A DNA stretch of 64,000 nt from Lamellibrachia satsuma (taxonomy: Eukaryota; Annelida; Polychaeta; Sabellida; Siboglinidae), in the NCBI GenBank assembly GCA_033239005.1, contig BSQZ01000013.1, positions 9,593,782 through 9,657,781 of the forward strand. Direction: 5' to 3'. Below are positions 43,011 to 55,599 of the stretch, one piece after another. The notes beneath the pieces are model-generated. The model saw only the letters and a list, made by a program, of their open reading frames with translations, was not told where the DNA came from and did no database searches. The stretch's first letter is position 1. The number at the start of each line of letters is the position of its first letter. The position numbers and the translations under genes were made by a program.

Positions 43011-43094
43011 CTACGATGGCGACATTACAACACCTTTCTGTTGCATTGTGGTCCTGATCATCTCTGCCTGGCGACGGTCATTTTCATGACGTTG
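43011..43094 (-). CDS. JHY: JHY last exon
   Basis: It follows CTTCAG on the minus strand and reads QRHENDRRQAEMIRTTM, then QQKGVVMSPS and TAG. RHExxRRQA parallels the NRHEREKQA end of vertebrate JHY. It is too short to stand out as an open frame and was found by phase and homology. Confidence 0.88.
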   Translation of the reverse strand, partial: QRHENDRRQAEMIRTTMQQKGVVMSPS

Positions 43095-46000
43095 CTGAAG
43101 ACAGTAAATTTATTTTAATTAAATCTATGACCCTGTATTTGTTTCTATGAAACACAACTAATGTTAGTTCAAGTCTTCAAAATAATATTTATAAGTGGAC
43201 TTGATGACATTTCTTGTTACGAGCAATTATCAATAGCAATATTGCAGCAGGAATTGTTACTTAAATTTTCTAAATTAAAACACATTATAGCAACTGAAGA
43301 ATATTTATGTTTCTATTCTGTTTGTATTTATGTTCATTGTTAATATAATCTAGATTCTGAGTCTAAAATAACAACAATGATAACTTTATAAATTCTTGTA
43401 TAAACCAAACGTATATTTGTCAATAATTAGTGTTGGTAAATGTAACATCTATGTAAAAATTTATAAAGTTAAGAAAATGTAAATTTTACGCTAGCATCTT
43501 ATGATCACAATGGCTTGATTACCAGTTTATATAAAATGAATATACATATTGTTTTTAAAAATTGCCTAAAGCTGTTTACAATATCCTCCATTTTATAATT
43601 TCCTTGTATGTTCCCAGGTGTAAGTATTTACACTTTGTAAAAAGAAATAACATGTACCATGTTAAACCATTTAATTCATATATCTAGATCTCATTATTGT
43701 AGCACTGCATTAATTAGTAAACATATTGTATTGCACATATTTAGTACATGTTTATTCATAACATTACGAATGCATGATTCCCACCTGAAGCTTAGTGAGG
43801 TCTGTCTCAAATGATGCCGTCGTGGCTGTGTTGGCAGCATTGTGAATCTGCTGATAACTACTAACGTTGTTAGATGAGTTCTCTCCCTGTGCAGTCTTTG
43901 GTGGTAACTTCGGCTTTGGTACACTTTTGGCATAGTCCATGGCCTACAGATAAAACATAATATGTTACTCTCAGCTTATGTTTCAAATATTCAAATAATA
44001 TTGGTCAAAATAAATGTTTAATGTTTATTAATTTATATCTTTGGTGTACATAATTCATACAATTTAAAATGCTGTAAAATCATAAAGGTAATTGATTTTC
44101 TCACCATCAAAGCACACAATACTCTTCCCCAACATACCAATTTCAATACCAATTTCACTGCTCCTACATAACATTTTGACTGTCAAAGCCATTTTTGCAT
44201 GGCCAGACTTATGTTTCTTCATATTTGTATAAAATTACATGAGGGTTGTTTGTGTCATTTTAATTTACAATAACAAATCCATCAAATATACATTTGATTG
44301 TACGGCACAACATACACGGAGACCTCTGGTTGGAAACAGAAAACAAAGGAATAAATATACAAGATCTGTTAAGTTAACCTATGGTAAGCTTTCTCTTCCA
44401 ACTTCCTATCTACCACATAACTCATAGCAAAGAATGTATTCCTCTCTTAATATTTCTTTTCCATCTATATAAGTTGACATATTTCCTTTTTGTGTTACAG
44501 TTGCCAATATTGGCGTACCTGTATCGTTTTGTTAGTTGTCCAGAAAACCTATCCTAGCTAACCAGGGGTAGCAGTAGTACTGCAGTGCCCCTGGATTTGT
44601 CAGTTTATCCTACGCCAAGGGTGAATGTACACTGAATCATTTGTACTTTGTTCCACTTGCTATTTAGGTCAATATGCTTCTGGGAACTAAATGCACCCGC
44701 ACCCAAACACGACAGCTCATCACTACCCATCCGACCAGTGACGATGGGTCCACTACCAATTAGAGTTAAGTTCTCGTATGTGAGCCTGTAAATGTGAGCG
44801 AGCAGCATTACTGGTTAACTCAGCAACTGAAAGTTCCATGTTTCAACAGGTCGATCTGTCAGGGGTACTGATGTAGTCAGAAGACCCTGGCGGCCAGGGC
44901 TGGGTCCAATTACACAAAATTATATCAATTACAATTACATTAAATTTTTTATTTCAATTACAATTACAATTACAGTCATAATTTTCTAAATCAATTACAA
45001 TTACAATTACACTGTTTCAATTTCAATTACAATTACAATTACATTATGCGGAACCAAATATATTCAGCATTTGTTAATTATGTATTTTTGCGCGTTTTGC
45101 TTAATTTCAATATTTTGTACACAATTGATAAACAAATATAACGGTAATGTTTGTACATTTTGTTGAATTGTGACTTTGAATTATACTAAATAAAAAGATA
45201 GCTGTTTAAAACATATTTTTATTATATAAAAATACAATGCAATATCCAGACATAATCCTACAGGACATATTCCAATGCAGACATTTATCCGTGCGCATTT
45301 CTTAAATTTTTCTTTGGAAAATACTAATAATAGGGTTTGATGTGTTTACTTTGAGGTTGTAGCTCCTGCTCTAAGCTGACATTCTTAATTGGTCTGCCCT
45401 TTGCTTTGTGTGAGTTGGGAATGGGAAGAGAGGCCATATAAACAGTCCTTGCCACCTGACCTGTCTCCTACCCACCACATCACAAGGGGTGTAATTGGCT
45501 TGCTAACTCTGCAATGTTTGACTGAATGTCTGTGCATTGTTTATTGCTTCCTGGCTGTTACCAACTTACTGAAAAGGCTAATTGCTAAGGCTACCCACCA
45601 CTAGCACCACTGACTAGTACCCACCAGACAGTGAATACTGAGACTTTAATGTAAATATATAAGCAGGTGTTATTATTAGTCTTGATTTTCAACTCATGTG
45701 AGACTTAAATTATATTTTTATTGACAATTCGTTCAGGTAGTTTGTGATATGAAACGTACTGTAATTGATTGTAATTGATTGTAATTGAAATAAAATTTCA
45801 ATTATACAAAATATAACAATTACAATTACAATTACAGCAACATTTTGAAACCATAATCAATTACAATTACAATTACATGATTTTGCTGTAATCAATTACA
45901 ATTACATAATTGGACCCAGCCCTGCTGGCGGCAAGGGTAGATCTGTCAGGGGTACTGATGTAGTCAGAAGACCCTGGTGGCAAGGGTAGATCTGCCAGGG

Positions 46001-49000
46001 GTACTGATGTAGTCAGAAGACCCTGGCGGCAAGGGTAGATCTGCCAGGGGTACTGATGTAGTCAGAAGACCCTGGCGGCAAGGGTAGATCTGCCAGGGGT
46101 ACTGATGTAGTCAGAAGACCCTGGCGGCAAGGGTAGATCTGCCAGGGGTACTGGTGTAGTCAGAAGACCCTGGCGGCAAGGGTAGATCTGCCAGGGGTAC
46201 TGATGTAGTCAGAAGCCCCTGGCGGCAAGGGTAGATCTGTCAGGGGTACTGATGTAGTCAGAAGCCTGTGGTGACAAGGGTAGATCTGCCTGGGGTACTG
46301 GTGTAGTCAGAAGACCCTGGTGGCAAAGGTAGGTCTGCCAGGGGTACTGATGTAGTCAGAAGCCTGTGGTGACAAGGGTAGATCTGCCAGGGGTACTGAT
46401 GCAGTCAGAAGACCCTGGTGGCAAGGGTAGATCTGCCAGGGGTACTGATGTAGTCAGAAGACCCTGGCTGGTGGCAAGGGTAGATCTGCCAGGGGTACTG
46501 ATGTAGTCAGAAGACCCTGGCTGGTGGCAAGGGTAGATCTGCCAGGGGTACTGATGTAGTCAGAAGACCCTGGCAGCAAGGGTAGATCTGTCAGGGGTAC
46601 TGGTGTAGTCAGAAGACCCTGGCAGCAAGGGTAGATCTGCCAGGGGTACTGGTGTCAAAAGACCCTGGCGGCAAGGGTAGATCTGCCAGGGGTACTGGTG
46701 AAGTCAGAAGACCCTGGTGGCAAGGGTAGATCTGCCAGGGGTACTGATGTAGTCAGAAGACCCTGGTGGCAAGGGTAGATCTGCCAGGGGTGCTGATGTT
46801 GTCAGAAGACCCTGGTGGCAAAGGTAGATCTGCCAGGGGTACTGATGTAGTCAGAAGACCCTGGTGGCAAGGGTAGATCTGCCAGGGGTGCTGATGTTGT
46901 CAGAAGACCCTGGTGGCAAAGGTAGATCTGCCAGGGGTGCTGATGTAGTCAGAAGACCCTGGCGGCAAGGGTAGATCTGCCAGGGGTACTGATGTAGTCA
47001 GAAGACCCTGGTGGCAAGGGTAGATCTGCCAGGGGTGCTGGTGAAGTTAGAAGCCTGTGGTGGCAAGGGTAGATCTGCCAAGGGTACTGATGTAGTCAGA
47101 AGCCCCTGATGGCAAGGGTAGATCTGTCAGGGGTACTGATGTAGTCAGAAGACCCTGGTGGCAAGGGTAGATCTGTCAGGGGTACTGATGTAGTCAAAAG
47201 ACCCTGGTGGCAAGGGTAGATCTGCCAGGGGTACTGATGTAGTCAGAAGACCCTGTGGCAAGGGTAGATCTGCCAGGGGTACTGATGTAGTCAGAAGACC
47301 CTGGCAGCAAGGGTAGATCTGCCAGGGGTACTGATGTAGTCAGAAGACCCTGGCGGCAAGGGTAGATCTGCCAGGGGTACTGATGTAGTCAGAAGACCCT
47401 GGTGGCAAGGGTAGATCTGCCAGGGGTACTGGTGTAGTCAAAAGACCCTGGCGGCAAGGGTAGATCTGCCAGGGGTACTGGTGTAGTCAAAAGACCCTGG
47501 CGGCAAGGGTAGATCTGCCAGGGGTACTGATGTAGTCAGAAGACCCTGGCGGCAAGTGTAGATCTGCCAGGGGTACTGATGTAGTCAGAAAACCCTGGCG
47601 GCAAGGGTAGATCTGCCAGGGGTACTGGTGTAGTCAAAAGACCCTGGCGGCAAGGGTAGATCTGCCAGGGGTACTGATGTAGTCAGAAGACCCTGGCGGC
47701 AAGGGTAGATCTGCCAGGGGTACTGATGTAGTCAGAAGACCCTGGCGGCAAGGGTAGATCTGCCAGGGGTACTGATGTAGTCAGAAGACCCTGGCGGCAA
47801 GGGTAGATCTGCCAGGGGTACTGATGTAGTCAGAAGACCCTGGCGGCAAGGGTAGATCTGCCAGGGGTACTGATGTAGTCAGAAGACCCTGGCGGCAAGG
47901 GTAGATCTGCCAGGGGTACTGATGTAGTCAGAAGACCCTGGCGCGTGGATGAGAAAACCCAACCAGTACCTGTCTGCGTCGATTCATGGCCATCTCCTTG
48001 CCCTCGTCCACATAGCTGTTGCGCTGTGAATGTCTTGACTTGCCAGACGTTTGCTGGCCCATCGGACGGTGCTTTTGAGTCACCTCCTTACTGTAATCTA
48101 TCTGCCTCTGAATCTTGTCCCGCTGAAATCAGAGATTACAACAAAGTCAATATTTAATCAACAGACAAGTGTTGTTAGACATGTCTGACTCATTATTCTT
48201 ATTTAGTGAACAAAGTGAAACATTTTAAATACAAATTATCAGATAAATGTATTAGGCTATTCTCTCCTTCAAATTCAACTGTTATTTCAGATGGTGATTA
48301 TTTTAACATAACTATATCTCCTACTGTAGAAAATCCTTTACTGCCCACCGTAGTTTTTGAGGCAACATGAACACTCAGGTATATAATACCTGATGAATAT
48401 AAATATTAATTTTCTTGGTTTATGAACTCAGTAGTGGACAGCTGTATAATGTAGAAAATACTATATGTACTGCGATACATAACGATACTATTGTTGAGAA
48501 ACAATTTATTTGTGCCAAATTACACAACTGTAAATTGCCTGAAAATGTCTACTGAAAATATTGTTGAGAAAAAAAATTTAATAACTAAAAGTAGTGATGT
48601 CATTAACATGAGATTAAGCGAATTTGACCCTGCTGGCATTTAGTACATTACAAATGGGTAGACTAGAAACGATTTCCAAGGCTTCGTTTTAACGTAGTGT
48701 CAACTTTCAACACGATAAAACATTGCAAAATATGTTTGCGTCTATTGTACATATATCTTGAAAAATAATATCAAGTATTCAGGCCTATCCTCAGGATTTT
48801 GAATACGGGGTTCGGAAACACACAATCAGCCGGAGATTACTGGGATGATCTCTAAAAAAGTTACACAGTAAAAGAATTCTCTCAAAAAGGGGAGTTCATT
48901 CAAACCCCCCAACCCCCTCCCCCGAGGACGGGCATGGTATTGCATAGTAAGAAAAGTATTGAATCGCCACAGCCCTTGTCTGCGCGTACCTTCTGTTTGA

Positions 49001-52000
49001 GCGACTCGTTCTCAAAGTCAGGTCCCAGGCCACCGAGTCGAACCTCCTTATTGAGTTTCTTGTAATCCTCCAGTGTGTATTCCTTGTACTCGACCTTGTG
49101 GTGGCGTTGTTTGTCATAGTGCGTCATGTAACCACCCCCGGACTCAGAGCCCCTCAGAGACGCCTTGCTACCCCACTCACTTGACTTTGGTGACAGACCC
49201 GAGTACTGTTGGCAAGTCAAACACAAGGTGTTGTAAGTTAAATTGAATTACAACTGTAATCTATTACACTATGATGTTCATTACTCCTTCTCTTCAATGG
49301 ACACTCCAACCATGGGCAAATTAAATATCTGTAATAGAAATACTAATTCATAGCCAAAAACTATTATTATTATATTATTGAGGGCCAGTTGGACCCCAAC
49401 TAGGGGTCCTCCACAAAAACTGGGGATCAAAACAGTTTGCATAAAAAAAACATAATATACATTTTATTGAATTGAATGAACGAGTTCTGCTGCTTCCTGT
49501 GTGAAACTGTTGTCCCCACCTACCATGTGTCTTAGACCATACATGGTATACCCTTGAGGAGTCTGTTAAATTTCAATCCTTCTAATTGCATATCATCAGG
49601 GCAGTGTAAGCATAATTGCAACAACTGAATAAGATAATTTAGGGATTATGTACTGCAATTGATTGCTGTTTTGTACATCACCAGCCTGGCTGTTATTATG
49701 GGGCCTACATACCAGTTAGACTGGGGCCTACATACCAGTTAGACTGGGGCCTCCATACCAGTTAGACTGGGGCCTACATACCAGCTAGACTGGGGCCTAC
49801 ATACCAGTTAGACTGGGGCATCCATACCAGTTAGACTGGGGCCTTCATGACAGTTAGACTGGGGCCTACATACCAGTTAGACTGGGGCATCCACACTAGC
49901 TAGACTGGGGCCTTCATGACAGTTAGACTGGTGCCTCCATACCAGTTAGACTGGGGCCTACATATCAGTTAGACTGGTGCCTCCATACCAGTTAGACTGG
50001 GGCCTACATACCAGCTAGACTGGGGCCTACATACCAGTTAGGCTGGGGCATCCACACTAGCTAGACTGGGGCCTTCATGACAGTTAGACTGGTGCCTCCA
50101 TACCAGATAGACTGGGGCCTACATACCAGTTAGACTGGGGCCTACATACCAGTTAGATTGGGGCATCCACACTAGCTAGACTGGGGCCTTCATGACAGTT
50201 AGACTGGGGCATCCATACCTGGACAGGTGCTAATCCACCCTATAGGCAAACAATAATTACCACTGTTACAGCCCCAGACACATAGCATGCTTTCCTTTCC
50301 AGATTATGCAACTACAAGGGGTGAGGCCTTGTCCGATTTAAATTAATTTTTTTTTAAATCATGATTTTTTCAACCCTGTATAATACAGGTAAGACAAGGA
50401 CTTACATACAGGTAGGACTGGGGCATACATGTGTTGCACTGGGGCCTGCATGTGGGTATGATTGGGGTCTATGGGTAGGCCTGGGGCAGGTATTCCTCCA
50501 TATCAGAGTTGGATAGGATGGAGGCCTACATGTTGAGAGTATGGAGGCCTACATGTTAAGAGGATGGAGGCCTCCATGTTGAGAAGATGGATGTATACCT
50601 GTTGAGAGCATGGGTGTCTACATGTTGAGAGGATGGATGTCTACCTGTTGAGGGGATGGATGTCTACATGTTGAGAGGATGGATGTCTACCTGTTGAGAG
50701 GATGGACGGCTACGTGTTGAGAGGATGGATGTCTACCTGTTGAGAGGATGGATGTCTACATGTTGAGAGGATGGATGTCTACCTGTTGAAAGGATGGATG
50801 TCTATACTTTGGCAGGATGGAGGCCTACATATTGAGAGGATTGGGGCCTTCTGTTGGGAGGATGGAGGCTACATATCGAGAGGATGGAGGCCTACATGTT
50901 TGAGAGGATGGAGGTCTACATATTGAGGACTGCAAATGTAGCCACCCATATGCCTATTACATACACACATAACCTACCTCTTCTGTGTCCGACAAGCCAA
51001 TAGGTGGCAGCACTCTATACGGACTTCCCAGCGGCGTCTGTGGCCTGCCTCGGGGGGCCTGCTCCCTGTAGGAATATTGATCTCTGTGCTGGTCCCTGTA
51101 GTGTGCTGGTAAGTCAGGGTTGGACCACTGGTTGTCGCCCGAGTACATCTCCCCCAGGTCATTGTACGCAACTTCGGCGTCAGCCTGCAACAGGACAAAT
51201 GTCCGCGTCGGTAACTGTCACCAATATGTGTGTGTGCTTGCGTGCATGTGTTTTATTGATAACTAAAATTTCTAAAAACATTTTATATTCAATCAACTGC
51301 AAACGTTACATAAACTAGTCACACACTACCTATTTAGATATCAACGAACCGGATGCACGATAGGCTAAATCAGTTTAGGATAGATTTTTAATCGGCACAT
51401 TTTAATAGAGCGGTAACATGGAGTGATTCCATCCCAGCCAATATTTTGTTTGAATCTAATAAATGGCTGATTCCATTATCCACTATTCTGTCAAGTGGAG
51501 TATACACAGATAACAGTGTATAATTTTCAACCTACCGTATAACCAAAATAGAAATGTATGTTTGAATGGATACACTTAATCTACTGTTATAATACTGAAG
51601 TCATGACCAGATTACTGATCTCCTACAAAGAAAATGTGGATGTTCGGCTTACAATGTATTCTCATTAATCTCACTGTGTCAGACCAACGCAGAACAGCTT
51701 TAATCCAGTTTACCGGTGCAATCAAGTTATTAACCTCTGAAAACAGCTTTAGTTAGACAGCAGACGGTAAACTGTACCCAGCATTACCAGTTATTAACAA
51801 CTTGTAATGGCACCGCGTGTCACTGGTTTCAATAAGTTCAAGATTATGATCAGTGCTTGCAGCTGTAGGTACTTGAGTTGAATGTGAACTTGAGTAAATA
51901 GATACATGTGTACAACGAAGATAAAACTTGCCCTGCTTTGTACCTGCAGTTCCCTGATCTTTACAATGAAGTTGTTGTGGAAGACCTTGAGTCATAAGTG

Positions 52001-54944
52001 GTATATTGGGTGATTCCACTAAACTATATATGACCACATCAGGATAACAAACTTTAAACCCATATTCTTTCTCCACATATCTAATTATAGAAACAGTTAA
52101 ATGCAAAATTCCACACATTTTTCATTTGAAATAAAGGACAGTAAATTTGGTTATTATATTTTCAAAATATTAATAAAACTGATAAGGATTGTTTTAAAAC
52201 TGAATGGCAACCAACTGCGACAACATAGAATATAGTCCCAAACTTTGAATTTGCTCAAATCGTCCTGCGACCTGTAATCGTCCTCGATGACTGGCAGAGT
52301 TGCACAAATAATTGTCTGATTGTTTGTGGTACTCCGCCAGTCTCAGACGATTATGGGAGGTGCGCAATAATTAAAGCCTAACAGTGATAGGCACAAATTA
52401 CATTATTACTACAGAATAATTAATGAGAGAATAACTTACCTGTGTGTAGCCATGAGCAGCTCCACCTGTTGGCGCTTCCATGCGTTGCCACATTGGCTCC
52501 TGTGATTCGATTGATCTGTACATCCCGGCTTGTAGTTGCGACGCGGGCCCCCGTTGATACGACAAATCACCGGTGGTTGGTTGTTGGCGTATCGGGCCAA
52601 TAGGCTGTGGTGCCCCTTGTGGCTGCACAACGGAACCAACTGGTCTGTTCATACCCGGCTGGAAGACTTTGAGGTCAACGTCGATATTAACGTGTTGTGT
52701 GTCACCGACATAGTTGTCCTGGAGCTGGATCTGGTTCTCCCAGCGTTGATCAGTATCGGATGCCCACTGGGTCGGATGCCACTGGGTCATTCTTTCAGGC
52801 AAGTATGAACCTTGCATTGTCTGCTCAGGTTCGTGGTCATTCGGGAGCACATGTAACGGCCCAAGACGACCCTCACTAGGGAACTTGCGCAGGGGTTGTC
52901 GCTGACCGAGTGAGGGAACTCGGTTGCGCCATAGTACTTCAGCAGATGATGTCTTCTCGCTATAACTTGTAGCGCTCGAAGGAATGCTGTCGTTCACCGA
53001 CGACCCCTGGTCCCATTCGCCCCGTCGCGCCACCAGGGGTTTCTGGGGGACATGTTTTTTGGTAACCTTCCGGGTGGTGAATATCTTCTTGTATGACTGT
53101 GCACCGTGCTGTTTCTTTACGTCTTTGTTCATCTGGACATAATCGACACCAGATGGAGACACTGATGTTTTTGTAGAACGTGAATCCCGAAAATTACTGT
53201 TAGCTGACGGTTGGAATGGTTGCTGCTCGTGTGGTGGTGCTATGTGATGGCCACGTTCTCCGTCTCTGTAGTACATGTGGTTGCTACCAGGTGTCATGTG
53301 TGCATTGTTCCGTGTGTTATTCACATTGACGTTACTCTGCTGTGGCACTCTGTACACACCTTCACTGTGGCCAACAGGTGACATCTTATAATACTGCTGT
53401 AGAGGTTGTTGAAATGGTTCTTGCTGCAGCTGTCGTTGCTGCATTTGTTGCTGTTGTTGATGTAGCTGTTGTTGCTGCAACTGTAGTGGCAGCTGTTGTT
53501 GCTGCATCTGCAACTGTTGATGGTGTAGCTGTTGTTGCTGCAGCTGTGACTGGTGTAGCTGCTGTTGCTGCAGCTGCTGTTGATGTAGCTGTTGTTGCTG
53601 CAGCTGTTGCAGCTCTGGTTGATGTACCTGCTGTTGTTGTTGCTGCAAATGTTGTTGTTGCAGCTGCTGTTGCTGCAGCTGCTGTTGCTGCAGCTGCTGT
53701 TGTTGCAGCTGCTGTTGCTGAAACTCTTCTTGCTGTTGCAGTTGTTCTTTCTCCTGCTGTTGTTGCTGTTGCATATGCTCTAGTTGTAGCTGCTTCAACT
53801 GCAGCTGCTGTTGCAGGTACACCTGCTGTTCCTTCTGCAGAAACAACTCTTGCTGTCTGTCATCATACGTTTCGTCGTAGCGGTCACTGCTCTGGCCACT
53901 CTTACCCCACGCTTGACCGCCCATCGTGAAGGGTGATTGTGTGACATCATCATCAGACGGCACCACTTGTTCCCTGTTCACCTGCCTCGTTATTTCATGT
54001 TGGCTGTCTGCTGGTCTATATGTCGGTTCATTTGTCAGTCCATCCGTTGGTCTATCTAGTGGTCCATTTGACAGTGGCTTAGCAGTGTGATGTACAATAG
54101 GTCCAACCGGCTTGATCTGCCCAGACAACTGACCGCCATGGGTGATAACCTCTGTGGTTTCATCACTGACCGGTTGATATCTATCAAACGGAGATGCCGA
54201 GGGGGATGAGACTTCATCAGGATTCATCGTATCCTTCATGGTCTGCGTCAACTGCGCCACCTCAAGACTGTCCCTTGACAACCTTCGATTGCGTTCAATC
54301 TCGCCGTACTGGTTGGCAGCCCGGTATGTCCCGCCGCCCAATCCGTCCTCCACGTCTTCATCCAATGAGTCGCGCTGTTGGAACTCCAGCGAATCAGCAG
54401 CCATGCCTCTTTTCTGCTCCTGGAATTCTCCGGTCAACTGGTCGAGCGTCAACTCCGTCTGACGGAACTGTTTGTCGAGTCGGTCTTTCAGGCTGTTTTG
54501 GTATGCAACTTCCAGTTCAAGCTCTGTCTTCTCTGCCACTTCTAGTTGATACTCGGTGTCATACGGTGTCCTTACCGGTTGTATAATGTGAGGTGTGTGT
54601 GGACGACTGTCATCCGCAGATTCTACTTGTGTTCTGTGCTGTTCTGCCTCACCTTTATGTCCAACTAAATCATGCTGTGTTAAACATTCAATCTCGCGTG
54701 CTGTATGGGAACCAGTACCGACCTGCTCTCGACTAGCATCAGGGTCATCAACATTAGGACTCACAAATTGGTATTTTTCATCGTCATCACTAACACTTGC
54801 AGCGTGCAGGGTTGGAGAACTCGTCAATGTGGTTACACTTGACTTTTCCATGGACCTTTCCTTTAGTACGTCTAGCAGTGTTGCATTCTGGGTAATGATA
54901 CGACCGTGGCGGTGATTGGCTCTTACTGGACCATGATCGACCAT
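43011..54944 (-). CDS. JHY: JHY (juvenile hydrocephalus protein, C11orf63 type), 6 exons, complete
   Basis: Minus-strand join, 5' to 3': 54944-52440, 51184-50978, 49205-48990, 48122-47970, 43943-43785 and 43094-43011. Every exon is a multiple of 3, all junctions are GT-AG phase 0, and the product is 1107 residues. The first ATG follows an in-frame TAG at 54957-54959, which supports this start. The C-terminal third carries the family signature: LEDYKKLNKEVRLGGLGPDF (residues about 946-965), RDKIQRQIDYSKEV, AMDYAKSVPKPKLP and QRHENDRRQAEM, matching vertebrate JHY in order. JHY is needed for ependymal motile cilia and brain CSF homeostasis in mice; its biochemical activity is not defined. The first exon is largely disordered, with a Gln-rich block at about 365-515 that I do not recall from vertebrate JHY (about 780 residues). 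Confidence 0.9.
43095..43784 (-). other. JHY intron, nothing notable
   Basis: A 690-bp AT-rich intron with no repeat array. Confidence 0.85.
43785..43943 (-). CDS. JHY: JHY exon 5
   Basis: 53 codons between CTGTAG| and CTTCAG|GTGGGA. It begins AMDYAKSVPKPKLPPK, equivalent to the conserved ALEYAKTIPKPK motif. The rest is Asn/Thr-rich. Confidence 0.93.
44850..47942. repeat. 49-bp minisatellite, about 42 copies, interrupted by a transposon
   Basis: A unit containing GTAGATCTGCCAGGGGTACT and AGAAGACCCTGGCGGCAAGG repeats every 49 bp. The first copy (44850-44893) is separated from the rest (45925 onward) by the 1031-bp element. The units at 47.68-47.94 kb are almost identical, while the middle is more varied. 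The array stops 28 bp from the donor of the JHY exon at 47970. Confidence 0.96.
44894..45924. mobile_element. Non-autonomous hAT-type transposon (1031 bp) inserted in the minisatellite
   Basis: The left end CAGGGCTGGGTCCAATTA (44894-44911) is the exact reverse complement of 45907-45924. Flanks CTGGCGGC at 44886-44893 and 45925-45932 are a perfect 8-bp target duplication and belong to the minisatellite unit. Subterminal ATTACAATTACA-type repeats fill both ends (44905-45060 and 45760-45915). No transposase is encoded. TIR and TSD point to the hAT superfamily. The TIR sequence differs from the element at 930-2258, so it is a second family. Confidence 0.9.
47970..48122 (-). CDS. JHY: JHY exon 4
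   Basis: 51 codons between TTTCAG| and AGACAG|GTACTG. It starts RDKIQRQIDYSKEV, matching the IRDKTQKLIQQKEYAKQV segment that follows LGGLGPDF in vertebrate JHY, and ends EGKEMAMNRRRQ. It is a basic, helix-prone region. Confidence 0.93.
48123..48989 (-). other. JHY intron with dispersed repeat copy 2 (48545-48785)
   Basis: The segment 48545-48785 is homologous to 20040-20305. A C-rich stretch lies at 48905-48925. Nothing else is seen. Confidence 0.78.
48990..49205 (-). CDS. JHY: JHY exon 3: signature exon
   Basis: 72 codons between CAACAG| and CAGAAG|GTACGC. It includes YKEYTLEDYKKLNKEV and RLGGLGPDFE (LGGLGPD at residues about 961-967), the most conserved motif of the family. Confidence 0.95.
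49700..50219. repeat. 23-bp minisatellite, about 22 copies
   Basis: CTACATACCAGTTAGACTGG plus GGC is repeated, with variants CTCCATACC, ATCCACACTAGC and TTCATGACAG arranged in a recurring order, hinting at a higher-order unit. Confidence 0.93.
50485..50935. repeat. 23-bp minisatellite, about 19 copies
   Basis: GTTGAGAGGATGGATGTCTA plus CCT, alternating with ...CAT forms. It differs in sequence from the neighbouring 23-bp array, though both contain a CTACAT word. It ends about 40 bp from the JHY exon donor. Confidence 0.92.
50978..51184 (-). CDS. JHY: JHY exon 2
   Basis: 69 codons between GTTGCAG| and GAAGAG|GTAGGT. It begins ADAEVAYNDLGEMYSGDN, includes the Arg/Asp/Tyr-rich HYRDQHRDQYSYREQ, and ends GLSDTEE. 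It is assigned by phase and position between homologous exons. Confidence 0.88.
51185..52439 (-). other. JHY intron 1
   Basis: AT-rich with no array. A 121-codon minus frame (51753-52118) has no family resemblance and no good splice context. Confidence 0.8.
52440..54944 (-). CDS. JHY: JHY exon 1, with a Gln-rich block
   Basis: 835 codons from ATG to CACACAG|GTAAGT. The N-terminal third is acidic and Ser/Thr-rich with possible coiled-coil segments (YQLEVAEKTELELEVAYQ). Residues about 365-515 are a Gln/Leu/His block built from CAG and CAA codons (53400-53850). The C-terminal third is basic, then Gln/Pro-rich. Antisense frames over the Gln block (Ala/Val- or Leu-rich) are shadows. Confidence 0.9.
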
Positions 54945-55599
54945 GATGCTAAGGCTCTAAGACGGGCATTGTCACGTCCATTGTGTGTCAATGCCAAAGT
55001 TCGCTGGAAGTCGCCACAGATCGATGAACTGTAAGAACCAACGGAGTGGTCAAAACATTAGCATGAGTGCCAATATATTTATCGCACTAAACTTGGCACG
55101 TGCGATTATGTTGATGCTAATCCCATTCAATACAGACCACAATAATAGAACGCCTGCTTAAAACCTGCCACTAAGCCTAAGAAGACAGAGACAAGATGAG
55201 AGCAAGACAATATAGTTGAATTATGCCAGGCCAATCAACATGAGTATATTACAGTGCAGCTAAAGGGAATATACAAGGATTTTCAGGCGACACTGAAATG
55301 AATTTATTTTATATCTATAAATAATAGTATTTATTTAATATATTTACAAAACATTTGTGATCTTTCATATGTTAATATTTCAGATAAAACATGGTTTAGT
55401 GATGATATAAAATATGCCAGTTTTACACAACATATATAGAGATTGCTGTACATTAATATAGGAAAATTAAAAGTTAAATTCCCGTGTTACACAATTTCTG
55501 GTGGTAAATATACTACCACATTATAAAGATTAAAATATGAAACAAAACATTGTTAATTTACGGGTAGATTTGAAAAAAAGAGAGAGAGAATTTGGGGCA

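Larger units (their letters stand above)
43944..47969 (-). other. JHY intron 4 with a 49-bp minisatellite and a hAT-type insertion
   Basis: The right part (44850-47942) is the minisatellite with its insertion. The left part (43944-44849) is AT-rich with no recognised feature. The small plus-strand frames near 44239 and 45389 have no family match. Confidence 0.85.
49206..50977 (-). other. JHY intron 2 with two 23-bp arrays
   Basis: The arrays at 49700-50219 and 50485-50935 are listed separately. The remainder (49206-49690, 50230-50480) is AT-rich with no feature. Confidence 0.85.

Noticed and set aside
51753..52118. 121-codon minus frame in JHY intron 1
   Set aside because: No homology, no good acceptor or donor, and the JHY model joins in frame without it.
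53342..53929. 195-codon Ala/Val-rich plus frame
   Set aside because: Antisense shadow of the CAG/CAA Gln block of JHY.
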